A stretch of DNA of 64,000 bases from Albula goreensis (lineage: Eukaryota; Chordata; Actinopteri; Albuliformes; Albulidae). This document shows positions 10,570-22,700 of this stretch, one piece after another. The DNA lies in contig CM040744.1 in NCBI GenBank assembly GCA_022829145.1, positions 4,809,001-4,873,000 of the forward strand. Direction: 5' to 3'. How positions within the stretch are numbered: the first letter of the stretch is position 1; each line of letters begins with the position of its first letter. The notes beneath the pieces are model-generated. The model saw only the letters and a program-made list of their open reading frames with translations. It did no database searches and was not told where the DNA came from. The position numbers and the translations under genes are program-made.

Positions 10570-13560
10570 GATCACTGAGGATGAGGGGTCGTGTGGGGAG
10601 CCCTGTAGTGTCAGGGTCACTGAGGATGAGGGGGTCCTGTGTGGGCTCTTTGGAGGCAGGGGCACTGAGTTTGAGGGTGCCCTGTGGGGCCCTCTGGGGC
10701 AGGGTAACTGAGCATGAGGGGTCTCTGTGGGAGCCCTGTAGGGGCAGGGTCACTGATTATGAGGGGGTCCTGTGTGGGCTCTTTGGAGGCAGGGGCACTG
10801 AGGATGAGGGGGTCCTCTGTGGGCTTTTTGGATACAGGGGCACTGAGTATGAGGGGGCCCTGTGGGGGCAGTATCACTGAGGATGAGGGGTCCTGTGGGG
10901 CCCGGTGGGGCAGCAGGGTCACTGAGTTTGAGGGTCCTGTGGGGCCCTGTGGGGCAGGGTAACTGAGTATGAGGGGGCCCTGTGGGAGCCCTGTGGGGGC
11001 AGAGTAACTGAGTATGAGGGGTCCTGTGGGGGCCCAGTGGGGGCAGGGGCACTGAGTATGAGGGGGTCCTGTGGGGGTCTTGTGGGGCCAGTACCACTGA
11101 GGATGTGGTGGCCCTGTGGTGGCCTTGTGGGGCAGGGCCACTGAGCATGAGGGGTTCTGTGGGGGCCCTGTGGGGCAGTATCACAGAGGATGAGGGGGTC
11201 CTTTTAGGGGCCCTGTGGGGCAGGGTCACTGAGCATGAGGGGGCCTTGTGGGGCCCTGTGGGGCAGGGTCACTGAGTATGAGGGGGTCCTGTGGGGGCCC
11301 TGTGGCGGCAGTATCACTGAGGATGAGGGGGTCATGTGGGGGCCCTGTGGGGACTGGGGTCACTGAGTATGAGGGGGCCTGTGGGGGCGCAGTATCAATG
11401 AGGATGAGGAGGTCCTCTGGGGGATCTGTGAGGGCAGGGTCACTGAGTATGAGGGGTCCCTGTGGGAGCCCTGTAGGTGTAGGGTCACTGAGTATGAGGG
11501 GGTCCTGTGTGGGCTCCCTGGAGGCAGGGGCACTGAGTATGAGGGGGCCCTGTGGGGGGGCAGTATCACTGAGGATGAGGTGGCCCTGTGGGGGCCTTGT
11601 GGGGGCAGGGGCACTGAGTATGAGTGGGTCCTGTGGGGGCCTTTTGGGGCAGTATCACTTTGGATCAGGGGTCCTGTGGGGGCCATGTGGGGGCAGTATC
11701 ACTGAGGAGGAGTGGTTCCTGTGGGGGCCCTGTGGGGCAGGGTCACTGAGTATGAGGGGTCCTGTGGGGACTTGTGGGGGGCATCATGAGGTTCAGGGGG
11801 TCCATGTGGGGGCCATGTGGAGGCAGTATCACTGAGGATGAGGTGGCCCTGTGGGGGCCTTGTGGGGGCAGTGTTGCTGAGTATGAGGGGGTCCTGTGGG
11901 CGCCCTGTGGGTTCAGTATCACTGAGGATGAGGGGGTCCTTTAGGGGCCCTGTGGGGGCAGGGGCACTGAGTATGAGGGGGTCCTGTGGGGACAGGGTCA
12001 CTGAGTATGTAGGGGTCTTGTGGGGGCCCTGTGGGGGCAGGGTCACTGAGGATGAGGGGGTCCTGTGTGGGCTCTTTGGAGCAAGGGGCACTGAGTATGA
12101 GGGGGCCCTGAGGGGGCCCTGTGGGGGGACAGTATCACTGAGGATGACTTGATCCTGTGGGGTCCCTGTGGGGGCAGGGTCACTGAGTATGAGGGGGTCC
12201 TGTAGGGGTCATGTGGAGGCAGGGTCACTGAGGATGAGGGGGTCCTGTGGGGGTCATGTGGGGCAGGGTCACTGAGGATGAGGTGGCCCTGTGGGGGCCT
12301 TGTGGTGGCAGGGTTACTGAGTATGAGGGGCTCCTGTGGGGGCCCTGTGGGGGCAGTATCACTGAGGATGAGGGGTCCATGTAGGAGCCCTGTAGGTGTA
12401 GGGTCACTGAGTATGACGGGGTCCTGTGTGGGTTCTTTGGAGGCAGGGGCACTGAGTGTGAGGGGGCCCTGTGGGAGGGCAGTATCACTGAAGATGAGGG
12501 GGTCCTGTGGGGGTCATGTGGGGGCAGGGTCATTGAGGATGAGGGGGTCCTGTGGGGTCGCTCTGGGGGGCAGTATCACTGAGGATGAGGGGGTCCTGTG
12601 GGGCCCTGTGGGGCAGGGGCACAAAGTATGAGGAGGTCCTGTGGGGGCCCTGTGGGAGAAGGTTAACAGAGGATGAGGGGGTCCTGTGGGGGCCTGGTGG
12701 AGGCAGGGTCACTGAGTTTGAGGGGGTCCTGTGGGGGCCCTATAGGGGCAGGGTCACTGAGGATGAGGGGGTCCCATGGGGGCCCTGTGGGGCAGGGCCA
12801 CTGAGTATGAGGGGGTCCTGTGGGGGCCTTGTGGGGGCAGGGTTACTGAGTATGAGGGGGTCCTGTGGGGGCCTTGTGGGGGCAGTGTTACTGAGTTTTA
12901 GGGGGTCCTGTGGGGGCCCTCTTGGGGCAGTTCACTGAGTTTTAGGGGGTCCTGTGGGGGCCCTGTGGGGGCAGGGGCACTGAGTATGAAGTGGCCCTGT
13001 GGGGGCCTTTTGGGGGCAGGGTTACTGAGTAAGAGGGGGTCCTGTGGGGGCCCTGTGGGGGCAGTATCACTGAGGATGAGGGGGTCCTGTGTGGGATCTT
13101 TGGAGCAAGGGGCACTGAGTTTGAGGGGGCCCTGTGGGGCCCTTAGGGGGCGCAGTATCACTGAGGATGACGGGGTCCTTAGGGGTCATGTGGGGGCAGG
13201 GTCACTGAGTATGAGGGGTCCCTGTGGGAGCCCTGTAGGGGCAGGGTCACTGAGTATGAGGGGGTCCTGTGCGGGCTCTTTGGAGGCAGGGGCACTGAGT
13301 TTGAGGGGGCCCTGTGGGGGCCCTGTTGGGGGGCAGTATCAATGAGGATGAGGGGTTCTGTGGGGGCCCTGTGGGGACAGGGTCACTGAGTATGAGGGGT
13401 CCCTGTAGGAGCCCTGTAGGTGTAGGGTCACTGAGTATGAGGGGGTCCTCTGTGGGCTCTTTGGAGGCAGGGGCACTGAGTATGAGGGGCCCTTTGGGGG
13501 GCAGTATCACTGAGGATGAGGGGGTCCTGGAGGCCATGTGGGGGCAGGGTCACTGAGGAT
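10570..13560 (+). repeat. Superblock S1, copy 2
   Basis: This copy has the landmarks of copy 1 in the same order: TCGTGTGG (10589), GTACCACTGAGG (11091), TGGATCAGG (11661), TTCAGGG (11792), GGGTTCAG (11909), ACTTGATCC (12147) and GACGGGGTCC (13169). The offset to copy 1 is nearly constant over about 3 kb. This copy keeps longer, more regular G-runs than copy 1, so most differences between the two are one-base G-run changes. Confidence 0.85.
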
Positions 13561-13689
13561 GAGGGGGTCCTGTGGGGCCAGCCCTCTGGGGAGGGGGTCA
13601 GTATCACCGAGGATGAGGGGTCCTGTGGGGGCCCTGTGGGGGCAGGGGCACTGAGTATGAGGGGGTCCTGTGGGGGCCTTGTGGGGGCA
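13561..13689 (+). repeat. Junction units
   Basis: A few units join superblock S1 to module A. They include an odd insertion, GCCAGCCCTCTGGGGAGGG, around 13577-13597, and the TCACCGAGG variant. Confidence 0.6.
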
Positions 13690-14085
13690 GTATCACTGAG
13701 GATGAGGGGGTCGTGTGGGAGCCCTGTAGGGTCAGGGTCACTGAGTATGAGGGGGTCCTGTGTGGGCTCCTTGGAGGCAGGGGCACTGAGTTTGAGGGTG
13801 CCCTGTGGGAGCCCTCTGGGGGCAGGGTAACTGAGTATGAGGGGTCCCTGTGAGGTCCCTGTGGGGGCAGGGTCAATGAATATGAGGGGGTCCTGTAGGG
13901 GCCCGGTGGAGGCAGGGTCACTGAGTATGAGGGGGCCCTGTAGGGGCCCTGTGGGGGCAGTGTCACTGAGGATGAGGGGGTCCTGTGGGGGTCCTGTGGG
14001 GGCCCTGTGGGGCCAGGGGCACTGAGTATGAGGGGGTCCTGTGGGGCCCTGTGGGGGCAGTATCACTTAGGATAAGGGGGTCCTG
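13690..14085 (+). repeat. Module A, copy 4 (near canonical)
   Basis: This is one of the best-kept copies. TCGTGTGGGAGCC is at 13711, AATGAATATG at about 13874, CCCGGTGGAGGCAG at about 13902, CAGTGTCAC at about 13960, and CACTTAGGATAAGG closes it at about 14065. It is a good reference for the module. Confidence 0.88.
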
Positions 14086-14639
14086 TGGGAGCCCTGTAGG
14101 TGTAGGGTCACTGAGTATGAGGGGGTCCTGTGTGGGCTCTCTGGAGGCAGGGGCACTGAGTATGAGGGGGCATTGTGGGGGCATTATTACTGAGGATGAG
14201 GGGGTCCTGTGGGGGCCATGTGGGGGCAGGGGCACTGAGGATGAGAGGGGGTCCTGTGGGGCCCTGTGGGCAGGGGCACTGAGTATGAGGGGTCCAGTGG
14301 GGGCCTTGTGGGGCATTATCACTGAGGATGAGGTGGCCCTGTGTGGCGGCCTTGTGGGGGCACTAGGGTCACTGAGTATGAGGGGGTCCTGTGTGGGCTC
14401 TTTGGAGGCAGGGGCACTGAGTATGAGGGGGCCCTGTGGGGGGGCAGTATCACTGAGGATGAGGGGGTCCTGTGGGGGCCATGTGGGGGCAGGGTCACTG
14501 AGGATGAGGGGGTCCTGTGGGAGCCCTCTGGGGCAGGGTATCACTGAGGATGAGGGGGTCCTGTGGGGGCCCTGTGGGGCAGGGGCACTGAGTATGAGGG
14601 GGTCCTCTGGGGCCTTGTGGGGCAGTATCACTGAGGATG
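14086..14639 (+). repeat. Module B copy
   Basis: GTAGGTGTAGGG, GGGCTCTCTGGAGGCAG, GCATTGTGGGGGCATT (about 14170), GTCCAGTGGGGGCC and GAGGTGGCC appear in the usual order. Variant units such as GTGTGGCGGCC follow near 14341. Confidence 0.75.
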
Positions 14640-15000
14640 AGGGGGTCCTGTGGGGGCCCTGTAGGGGCAGGGTCACTGAGTATGAGGGGGTCCTGTGTGG
14701 GCTCCTTGGAGGCAGGGGCACTGAGTTTGAGGGTGCCCTGTGGGAGCCCTCTGGGGGCAGGGTAACTGAGTATGAGGGGTCCCTGTGGGGTCCCTGTGGG
14801 GGCAGGGTCACTGAATATGAGGGGGTCCTGTAGGGGCCCTGGAGGCAGGGTCACTGAGTATGAGGGGGTCCTGTAGGGGCCCTGTGGGGCAGTGTCACTG
14901 AGGATGAGGGGGTCCTGTGGGGGCCTGTGGGGGGCCCTGTGGGGCAGGGTCACTGAGTATGAGGGGGTCCTGTGGGGCCCTGTGGGGCAGGGCATCACTG
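14640..15000 (+). repeat. Module A, copy 5
   Basis: It has GGGCTCCTTGGAGGCAG, GAGTTTGAGGGTGCC, GGGTAACTGAG and CACTGAATATG (about 14810). The opening unit carries GTAGGGGCAG instead of GTAGGGTCAG, and it reads CACTGAATATG where copy 4 has AATGAATATG, so it looks like a recombinant with a neighbouring unit. Confidence 0.72.
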
Positions 15001-16949
15001 AGGATAAGGGGTCCTGTGGAGCCCTGTGGTGTAGGGTCACTGAGTATGAGGGGGTCCTGTGGGGCTCTCTGGAGGCAGGGGGGCACTGAGTATGAGGGGC
15101 ATTGTGGGGGCAGTATTACTGAGGATGAGGGGGTCCTGTGGGGGCCATGTGGGGCAGGGTCACTGAGGATGAGGGGGTCCTGTGGGGCCCTGTGGGGGGC
15201 AGGGGCACTGAGTATGAGGGGTCCAGTGGGGGCCTTGTGGGGGCATTATCACTGAGGATGAGGTGGCCTGTGGGGGCCTTGTGGGGCAGGGTAACTGAGT
15301 ATGAGGGGGTCCTGTGGGGCCCTCTGGGGACAGTATCACTGAGGATGAGGGGTGCTGTGGGGCCCTGTGGAGGCAGGGCACACTGAGTATGAGGGGGTCC
15401 TGTGGGGGGGCCCTCTGGGGGCAGGGTATCACTGAGGATGAGGGGCCCTGTGGGGGCCCTTGTGGGGCAGGGTTACTGAGTATGAGGGGGTCCTGTGGGG
15501 GCCCTGTGGAGGCAGGGTCACTGAGTTTGAGGGGGTCCTGTGGGGGCCCTGTAGGGGCAGGGTCACTGAGGATGAGGGGGTCCTGTGGGGGCCCAGTGGG
15601 GGCAGGGCCACTGAGTATGAGGGGATCCAGTGGGGGCCTTGTGGGGGCAGTATCACTGAGGATGAGGTGGCCGTGGGGGCCTTGTGGGGCACGGTAACTG
15701 AGTATGAGGGGGTCCTGTGGGGCCCTCTGGGGCAGTATCACTGAGGATGAGGGGGTCCCTGTAAAACCCTGTGGGGGCAGGGGCACAGAGTATGAGGGGG
15801 TCCTGTGGGGGCCCTCTGGGGGCAGGGGTCACACTGAGGATGAGGTGGCCTGTGGGGGCCTTGTGGGGGCAGGGTTACTGAGTATGAGGAGGTCCTGTGG
15901 GGGCCCGGTGGAGGCAGGGTCACTGAGTTTGAGGAAGTCCTGTGGGGGCCCTGTAGGGGCAGGGTCACTGAGGATGAGGGGGTCCTGTCTGGGCCCAGTG
16001 GGGGCAGGGCCACTGAGTATGAGGGGGTCCTGTGGGGGCCTTGTGGGGCAGTATCACTGAGAATGAGGTGGCCCTGTGGGGGCCTTGTGGGGGCAGGGTT
16101 ACTGAGTATGAGGGGGTCCTGTGGGGGCCCTCTGGGGCAGTATCACTGAGGATGAGGGGGTCCTGTGGAGGCCATGTAGGGGCAGTATCACTGAGTATGA
16201 GGGGGTCCTGTGGGGGCCCTGCGGGGGCAGTATCACTGAGTATGTGGGGTCCCTGTGGGAACCCTGTAGGTGTAGGGTCACTGAGTATGAGGGGGTCCTG
16301 TGTGGCTCTCTGGAGGCAGGGCACTGAGTATGAGGGGCATTGTGGGGGCAGTATCACTGAGGATGAGGGGGTCCTGTGGGGGCCATGTGGGGGGCAGGGT
16401 CACTGAGGATGAGGGGTCCTGTGGGGGCCCTGTGGGGGCAGGGGCACTGAGTATGAGGGGGTCCAGTGGGGCCTTGTGGGGGCAGTATCACTGAGGATGA
16501 GGTGGCCCTGTGGGGGCCTTGTGGGGGCAGGTAACTGAGTATGAGGGGGTCCTGTGGGGGCCCTCTGGGGACAGTATCACTGAGGATGAGGGGGTCCTGT
16601 GGGGGCCCTGTGGGGCAGGGGCACAGAGTATGAGGGGGTCCTGTGGGGGCCCTCTGGGGGCAGTATCACTGAGGATGAGGTGGCCCTGTGGGGGCCTTGT
16701 GGGGGCAGGGTTACTGAGTATGAGGGGGTCCTGTGGGGGCCCGGTGGAGGCAGGGTCACTGAGTTTGAGGGGGTCCTGTGGGGGCCCTGTGGGGCAGGGT
16801 CACTGAGGATGAGGGGTCCTGTGGGGGCCCAGTGGGGCAGGGCCACTGAGTATGAGGGGGTCCTGTGGGGGCCATGTGGGGGCAGGGTCACTGAGTATGT
16901 AAGAGGGGTTGTGGGGGCCTTGTGGGGGCAGGGTTACTGAGTATGAGGG
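15001..16949 (+). repeat. Two further module B copies
   Basis: GCATTGTGGGGGCAG occurs near 15099 and 16338, each time followed by GCCATGTGGGG, GTCCAGTGGGG and CTCTGGGGACAG. The stretch between them alternates GAGGTGGCC units with CTCTGGGGGCAG units. Periodicity is good and the units are mostly 45 bp. Confidence 0.75.
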
Positions 16950-19100
16950 GGTCCTGTGGGGGCAGTATCTCTGAGTATGAGGGGTCCTGTAGGGGCCTTG
17001 TGGGGCAGGGCACTGAGATGAGGGGGTCCTGTGGGGCCATGTGGGGCAGGGTCACTGAGTATGTAGGGGTGTTGTGGGGCCTTGTGGGGGCAGGGTTACT
17101 GAGTATGAGGGGGTCCTGTGGGGGGGGCAGTATCACTGAGGGTGAGGGGGTCCTGTAGGGGCCCTGTGGGGGCAGGGGCTTTGAGTATGACGGGGTCCTG
17201 TGGGGGCCATGTGGGGGAAGGGTCAGTGAGTATGTGGGGGTCTTGTGGGGGTCTTGTGGGGTCAGGGGCACTGAGGATGAGGGGGTCCTCTGTGGGCTCT
17301 TTGGAGGCAGGGGCACTGAGTATGAGGGGGCCCTGTGGGGGCAGTATCTCTGAGGATGAGGGGGTCCTGTGGGGGCTCGGTGGAGGCAGGGTCACTGAGT
17401 TTGAGGGGGTCCTGTGGGGGCCCAGTAGGGGCAAGGTCACTGAGGATGAGGGGGTCCTGTGGGGCCCTGTGGGCAGGGCCACTCAGTATGAGGGGGGTCC
17501 TGTGGGGGCCTTGTGGGGCAGTATCACTGAGGATGAGTGGCCCTGTGGGGCCTTTTGGGGGCAGGGTTACTGAGTATGAGGGGGGTCCTGTGGGGGCCCT
17601 GCATAGTTGCAGGGTCACTGAGCATGAGGGGGTCTTATGTGAGCTCTTTGGAGGCAGGGGCACTGAGTATGAGGGGGCCCTGTGGGGGGTCAGATTCACT
17701 GAGGATGAGGGGGTCCTGTGGGGGCCATGTGGGGGCAGGGTCACTGAGGATGAGGGGGTCCTGTGGGGGCCCTCTGGGGGCAGTATCACTGAGGATGAGG
17801 GGGTCCTGTGTGGGGCCCTGTGGGGCATGGGCACAAAGTATGAGGGGGTCCTGTGGGGCTTTGTGGGGCAGTATCACTGAGGATGAGGTGGCCCTGTGGG
17901 GCCTTGTGGGGGCAGGGTTATGAGTATGAGGGGGACCTGTGGGGGCCCTGTGGGGGCAGCATCACTGAAGATGAGGGGGTCCTGTGGGGGCCCTGTGGGA
18001 GCAGGGGCACAGAGTATGAGGGGGTCCTGTGTGGGCTATTTGGAGGCATGGGCACTGAGGATGAGGGGGTCCTGTGTGGGCTTTTTGGAGCAAGGGGCAT
18101 TGAGTATGAGGGGCCCTGTGGGGGAGCAGTATCAATGAGGATGAGGAGGTCCTGTGGGCGCCCAGTGGGGGCAGGGTCACTGAGTATGAGGGGTCCCTGT
18201 GGGAGCCCTGTAGGTGTAGGGTCACTGAGTATGAAGGGGTCCTGTGTGGGCTCTTTGGAGGCAGGGGCACTGAGTATGAGGGGGCCCTGTGGGGGCAGTA
18301 TCACTGAGGATGAGGGGGTCCTGTGGGGGCCATGTGGGGCAGGGTCACTGAGGATGAGGTGGCCCTGTGGGGGCCTTGTGGGGGGCAGGGTTACTGAGTA
18401 TGGGGGGGGTTCTGTGGGGGCCCTGTGGGGACAGTATCACTTATGGATGAGGTGGCCCTGTGGGGGCCTTGTGGGGGCAGGGTTACTGAGTATGAGGGGG
18501 TCCTGTTGGGGCCCTGTGGGGGCAGGGGAACAGAGTATGACGGGGTCCTGTGGGGGCCTTGTGGGGCAGTAACACTGAGTTTGAGGGGGTCCTGTGGAGG
18601 CCTTGTGGGGGCAGTATCACTGAGGATGAGGTGGCCCTGTGGGGGCCTTGTGGGGGCAGGGTCACTGAGTATGAGGGTGTCCTGTGGGGGCCCTGTGGGG
18701 GCAGTATCACTGAGGGTGAGGGGGTCCTGTAGGGGCCCTGTGGGGCAGGGGCACTGAGTATGAGGGGGTCCTGTGGGGCCATGTGGGGGCAGGGTCACTG
18801 AGTATGTGGGGTGTTGTGGGGGCCTTGTGGGGGCAGGGTCAACTGAGTATGAGGGGGTCCTGTGGGCCCTGTGGGGCAGTATCACTGAGGATGAGGGGAT
18901 CCTGTGGGGGCCCTGTGGGGACAGGGTCACTGAGTATGAGGGGTCCCTGTAGGAGCCCTGTAGGTGTAGGGGCACTGAGTATGAGGGGGCCCTGTGGTGG
19001 CAGTGTCACTGAGTATAAGGGGCCTGTTTGGGGCCTTGTGGGGCAGGGTCACTGAACATCAGGGGGTTCCGTAGGGGCCCAGTGGAGGCAGGGTCACTGA
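16950..19100 (+). repeat. Superblock S2, copy 1
   Basis: Landmarks are GGGGGAAGGGTCAGTGAG (17213), TCTTGTGGGGTCAGG, GGTCAGATTCACTGAG (about 17689), GGCATGGGCACTGAGG (about 18045), GGAACAGAGTATGACGGG (18527), GAGTATAAGGGG (about 19013) and CATCAGGGGGTTCCG (about 19057). The order recurs about 19.9 kb downstream, except for an internal run of about 346 bp present only here (about 17,990-18,420). Confidence 0.82.
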
Positions 19101-20860
19101 GTTTTAGGGGTCCTGTGGGGCCCTCTGGGGGCAGTGTCACTGAGGAAGAGGGGTCCTGTGGGGCCCTGTGGGGGCAGGGGCAATGAGTATGAGGGGGCCT
19201 GTGTGGGGCAGTATCTCTGAGGATGAGGGGGTCCTGTGGGGCTCGGTGGAGGCAGGGTCACTGAGTTTGAGGTCCTGTGGGGCCCAGTAGGGGCAGGGTC
19301 ACTGAGGATGAGGGGGTCCTGTGGGGCCCTGTGGGGCAGTGGCACTGAGATGAGGGGGTCCTGTGGGGCCTGTGGGGCAGTATCACTGAGGATGAGGGGC
19401 CCTGTGGGGGCCTTTAGGGGCAGGGTCACTGAGTATGAGGGTCCTGTGTGGGGCCCTATAGTCAGGGTCACTGAGCATGAGGGGGTCCTATGTGAGCTCT
19501 TTGGAGGCAGGGGCACTGAGTATGAGGGGGTCCCTGTGGGCCCTGTGGGGCAGGGGTCACTGAGGATGAGGGGGTCCTGTGGGGCCCTGTGGGGCAGGGT
19601 CACTGAGGATGAGGGGGTCCTGTGGGGCCCTCTGGGGCAGGGTATCACTGAGGATGAGGGGGTCCTGTGGGGGCCCTGTGGGGGCATGGGCACAAAGTAT
19701 GAGGGGGTCCTGTGGGGGCCTTGTGGGGGCAGTATCACTGAGGATGAGGGGGTCCTGTGGGGCCTTGTGGGGCAGGGTTACTGAGTATGAGGGGGTCCTG
19801 TGGGGGCCCTGTGGGGCAGCATCACTGAGATGAGGGGGTCCTGTGGGGCCCCAGTGGCAGGGTCACTGAGTATGAGGGGGTCCTGTGGGGGCCCTTTGGA
19901 GGCAGGGCACTGAGGATGAGGGGTCCTGTGTGGGCTTTTGGAGCAAGGGGCATTGAGTATGAGGGGGCCCTGTGGGGCCCTGTGGGGCAGTATCAATGAG
20001 GATGAGGAGGTCCTGTGGGCGCCCAGTGGGGACAGGGTCACTGAGCATGAGGGGTCCCTGTGGGGCCCTGTAGGGTAGGGTCACTGAGTATGAGGGGGTC
20101 CTGTGGGCTCTTTGGGGGCAGGGGCACTGAGTATGAGGGGGTCCTGTGGGGGCAGTATCACTGAGATGAGGGGGTCCTGTGGGAGCCATGTGGGGCAGGG
20201 TCACTGGAGGATGAGGTGGCCCTGTCCTTGTGGGGGCCCTGAGTATGGGGGTTCTGTGGGAGCTGTGGGGACAGTATCACTGAGGATGAGGTGGGTCCCT
20301 GTGGGGGCCCAGTGGGGCAGGGTTACTGAGGATGAGGGGGTCCTGTTGGGGCCCTGTGGGGCAGGGGAACAGAGTATGAGGGGGTCCTGTGGTCCTGAGG
20401 ATGGGGGCCTTGTGAGGGCAGTAACACTGAGTTTGAGGGGGTCCTGTGGAGGCCTTGTGGGGGCAGTATCACTGAGGATGAGGTGGCCCTGTGGGGGCCT
20501 TGTGGGGGCAGGGTTACTGAGTATGAGGGTGTCCTGTGGGGGCCCTGTGGGGGGCAGTATCACTGAATATGAGGGGGTCATGAGGGGCCCTGTCCTGAGT
20601 AAGGGGGTCCTGTGGGGGCCAGGGGTCACTGAGAGTATGAGGGGGTCCTGTGGGGGCCTTGTGGGGCAGGGTCACTGAGTATGAGGGTCCTGTGGGGGCC
20701 CTGTGGGGCAGGGGTATCTGAGGATGAGGGGTCCTGTGGTGGCCTGTGGGGGCAGTATCACTGAGGATGAGGGGGTCTGTGGGGCCCTGGGGGACAGGGT
20801 CACTGAGTATGAGGGGTCCCTGTGGGACCCAGTGGGTGTCACTGAGTGAGGGGGCCCTGT
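19101..20860 (+). repeat. Units with a second module E copy
   Basis: The run resembles the preceding superblock (GGGGCATGGGCACAAAG, GGAGCAAGGGGCATTG, CAGGGGAACAGAG at about 20365) but with many short deletions. It holds irregular stretches near 20,220-20,250 and 20,585-20,635 where units are broken. No unique sequence was seen. Confidence 0.72.
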
Positions 20861-21260
20861 GGCAGTGTCACTGTTAAGCAGGGCCCTGTGGGGGGGCAGG
20901 GTCACTGAATATCAGGGGGTTCCCTAGGGGGCCCAGTGGAGGCAGGGTCACTGAGTTTTAGGGGGTCCTGTGGGGCCCTCTGGGGCAGGGTCACTGAGGA
21001 AGAGGGGGTCCTGTGGGGGCCCCTGGGGGCAGGGGCAATGAGTATGATGGGGTCCTGTGGGGGCCTTGTGGGGCAGGATCACTGAGGATGAAGAGGCCCT
21101 GTGGGGGCCTTTGGGGCAGGGTTACTGAGTATGAGGGGGTCCTGTGGGGCCCTGTGGGGCAGGGGCACTGAGTATGAGTGGGTCCTGTGGGGGCCTTTTT
21201 GGGGGCAGTATCACTTTGGATCAGGGTCCTGTGGGGGCATGTGGGGCAGTATCACTGAGG
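20861..21260 (+). repeat. Module F joined to start of module C
   Basis: Module F has GAATATCAGGGGGTTCC (about 20908), CCCAGTGGAGGCAG, GAGTTTTAGGGGG and GAGGAAGAGGGGG. It is followed by GATGAAGAGGCCC and then the module C opener CACTTTGGATCAGG (about 21213) and GAGTGGTTCCTG. The leading unit is damaged: CACTGTTAAGCAGGG stands where other copies read CACTGAGTATAAGGG. Confidence 0.78.
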
Positions 21261-22200
21261 ATGAGTGGTTCCTGTGGGGCCCTGTGGGGCAGGGTCACTG
21301 AGTATGAGGTGGTCCTGTGGGGGCCCTCTGGGGGCAGTATCACTGAGGATGAGGTGGCCCTGTGGGGGCCTGTGGGGCAGGGTAACTGAGCATGAGGGGG
21401 TCCTGTGGGGGTCCGGTGGAGGCAGGGTCACTGAGTTTGAGGTCCTGTGGGGGCCCTGTAGGGGCAGGGTCATCACTGAGGATGAGGGGGTCCTGTGGGG
21501 GCCCAGGGGCATCCACTGAGTATGAGGGGGTCCTGGGGGCCCTTGTTTGGGCAGGGGGCACTGAGAATGAGGGGGGTCCTGTGGGGGCCTTGTGGGGGCA
21601 GGGTTACTGAGGATGAGGGGGTCCTGTGGGGGCCCTGGGGGGGCAGGCACTGAAGCATGAGGGGTCCTTTAGGGGCCCTGTGGGGGTAGGGCACTGAGAG
21701 TGAGGAGGTCCTGTGGGGGCCAAGTGGGGGGCAGGGTCACTGAGTATGTGGGGTCCTTATGGGGCCTTTTTTGAGGGCAGGGTTACTGAGCATGAGGGCG
21801 CAATCTGTGGGGTCCTGTGGGGACAGTATCACTGATGATGAGGGTCCTGTGGCGGCCCTGTGGGGGCTGGGGTCACAGAGTATGGGGTCCTGTGGGGGCC
21901 TCTGGGGCAGTATCACTGAGAATGAGGGGGTCCTGTGGGGGCCCTGTGGGGGCAGGGTCACTGAGTATGAGGGGGGTCCTGTGGGGGCCCAGTGGAGGCA
22001 GGGTCAATGAGAATGAGGGGGTCCTGTGGGGCTCCATGGGGCAGGGGCACTGAGGATGAGGGGGTCCTGTGGGGGCCTTGTGGGGCAGGGTCACTGAGGA
22101 TGAGGGGGTCCTGTGGGGGCCCGGTGGAGGCAGGGTCACTGAGTATGAGGGGTCCTGTGGGGGCCCTGTGGGGGCAGTGTCACTGAGGATGAGGGGTCCT
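21261..22200 (+). repeat. Irregular units before gap 2
   Basis: Tandem units lead up to the second gap. Oddities include CAGGGGCATCCACTGAG (about 21505), CACTGAAGCATGAGG (about 21649) and GAGGGCGCAATCTG (about 21793). Unit length is less regular than in the flanking superblocks. Confidence 0.75.
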
Positions 22201-22700
22201 NNNNNNNNNNNNNNNNNNNNNNNNNNNNNNNNNNNNNNNNNNNNNNNNNNNNNNNNNNNNNNNNNNNNNNNNNNNNNNNNNNNNNNNNNNNNNNNNNNNN
22301 NNNNNNNNNNNNNNNNNNNNNNNNNNNNNNNNNNNNNNNNNNNNNNNNNNNNNNNNNNNNNNNNNNNNNNNNNNNNNNNNNNNNNNNNNNNNNNNNNNNN
22401 NNNNNNNNNNNNNNNNNNNNNNNNNNNNNNNNNNNNNNNNNNNNNNNNNNNNNNNNNNNNNNNNNNNNNNNNNNNNNNNNNNNNNNNNNNNNNNNNNNNN
22501 NNNNNNNNNNNNNNNNNNNNNNNNNNNNNNNNNNNNNNNNNNNNNNNNNNNNNNNNNNNNNNNNNNNNNNNNNNNNNNNNNNNNNNNNNNNNNNNNNNNN
22601 NNNNNNNNNNNNNNNNNNNNNNNNNNNNNNNNNNNNNNNNNNNNNNNNNNNNNNNNNNNNNNNNNNNNNNNNNNNNNNNNNNNNNNNNNNNNNNNNNNNN
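22201..22700. other. Assembly gap of 500 N
   Basis: Exactly 500 undetermined bases lie here, a second placeholder-length gap with repeat units on both sides. The first bases after it are damaged units (GGTCCTCCCAAAGCATCAC, then CCTGTAAAAGGGGCAC), as after the first gap. Confidence 0.98.
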
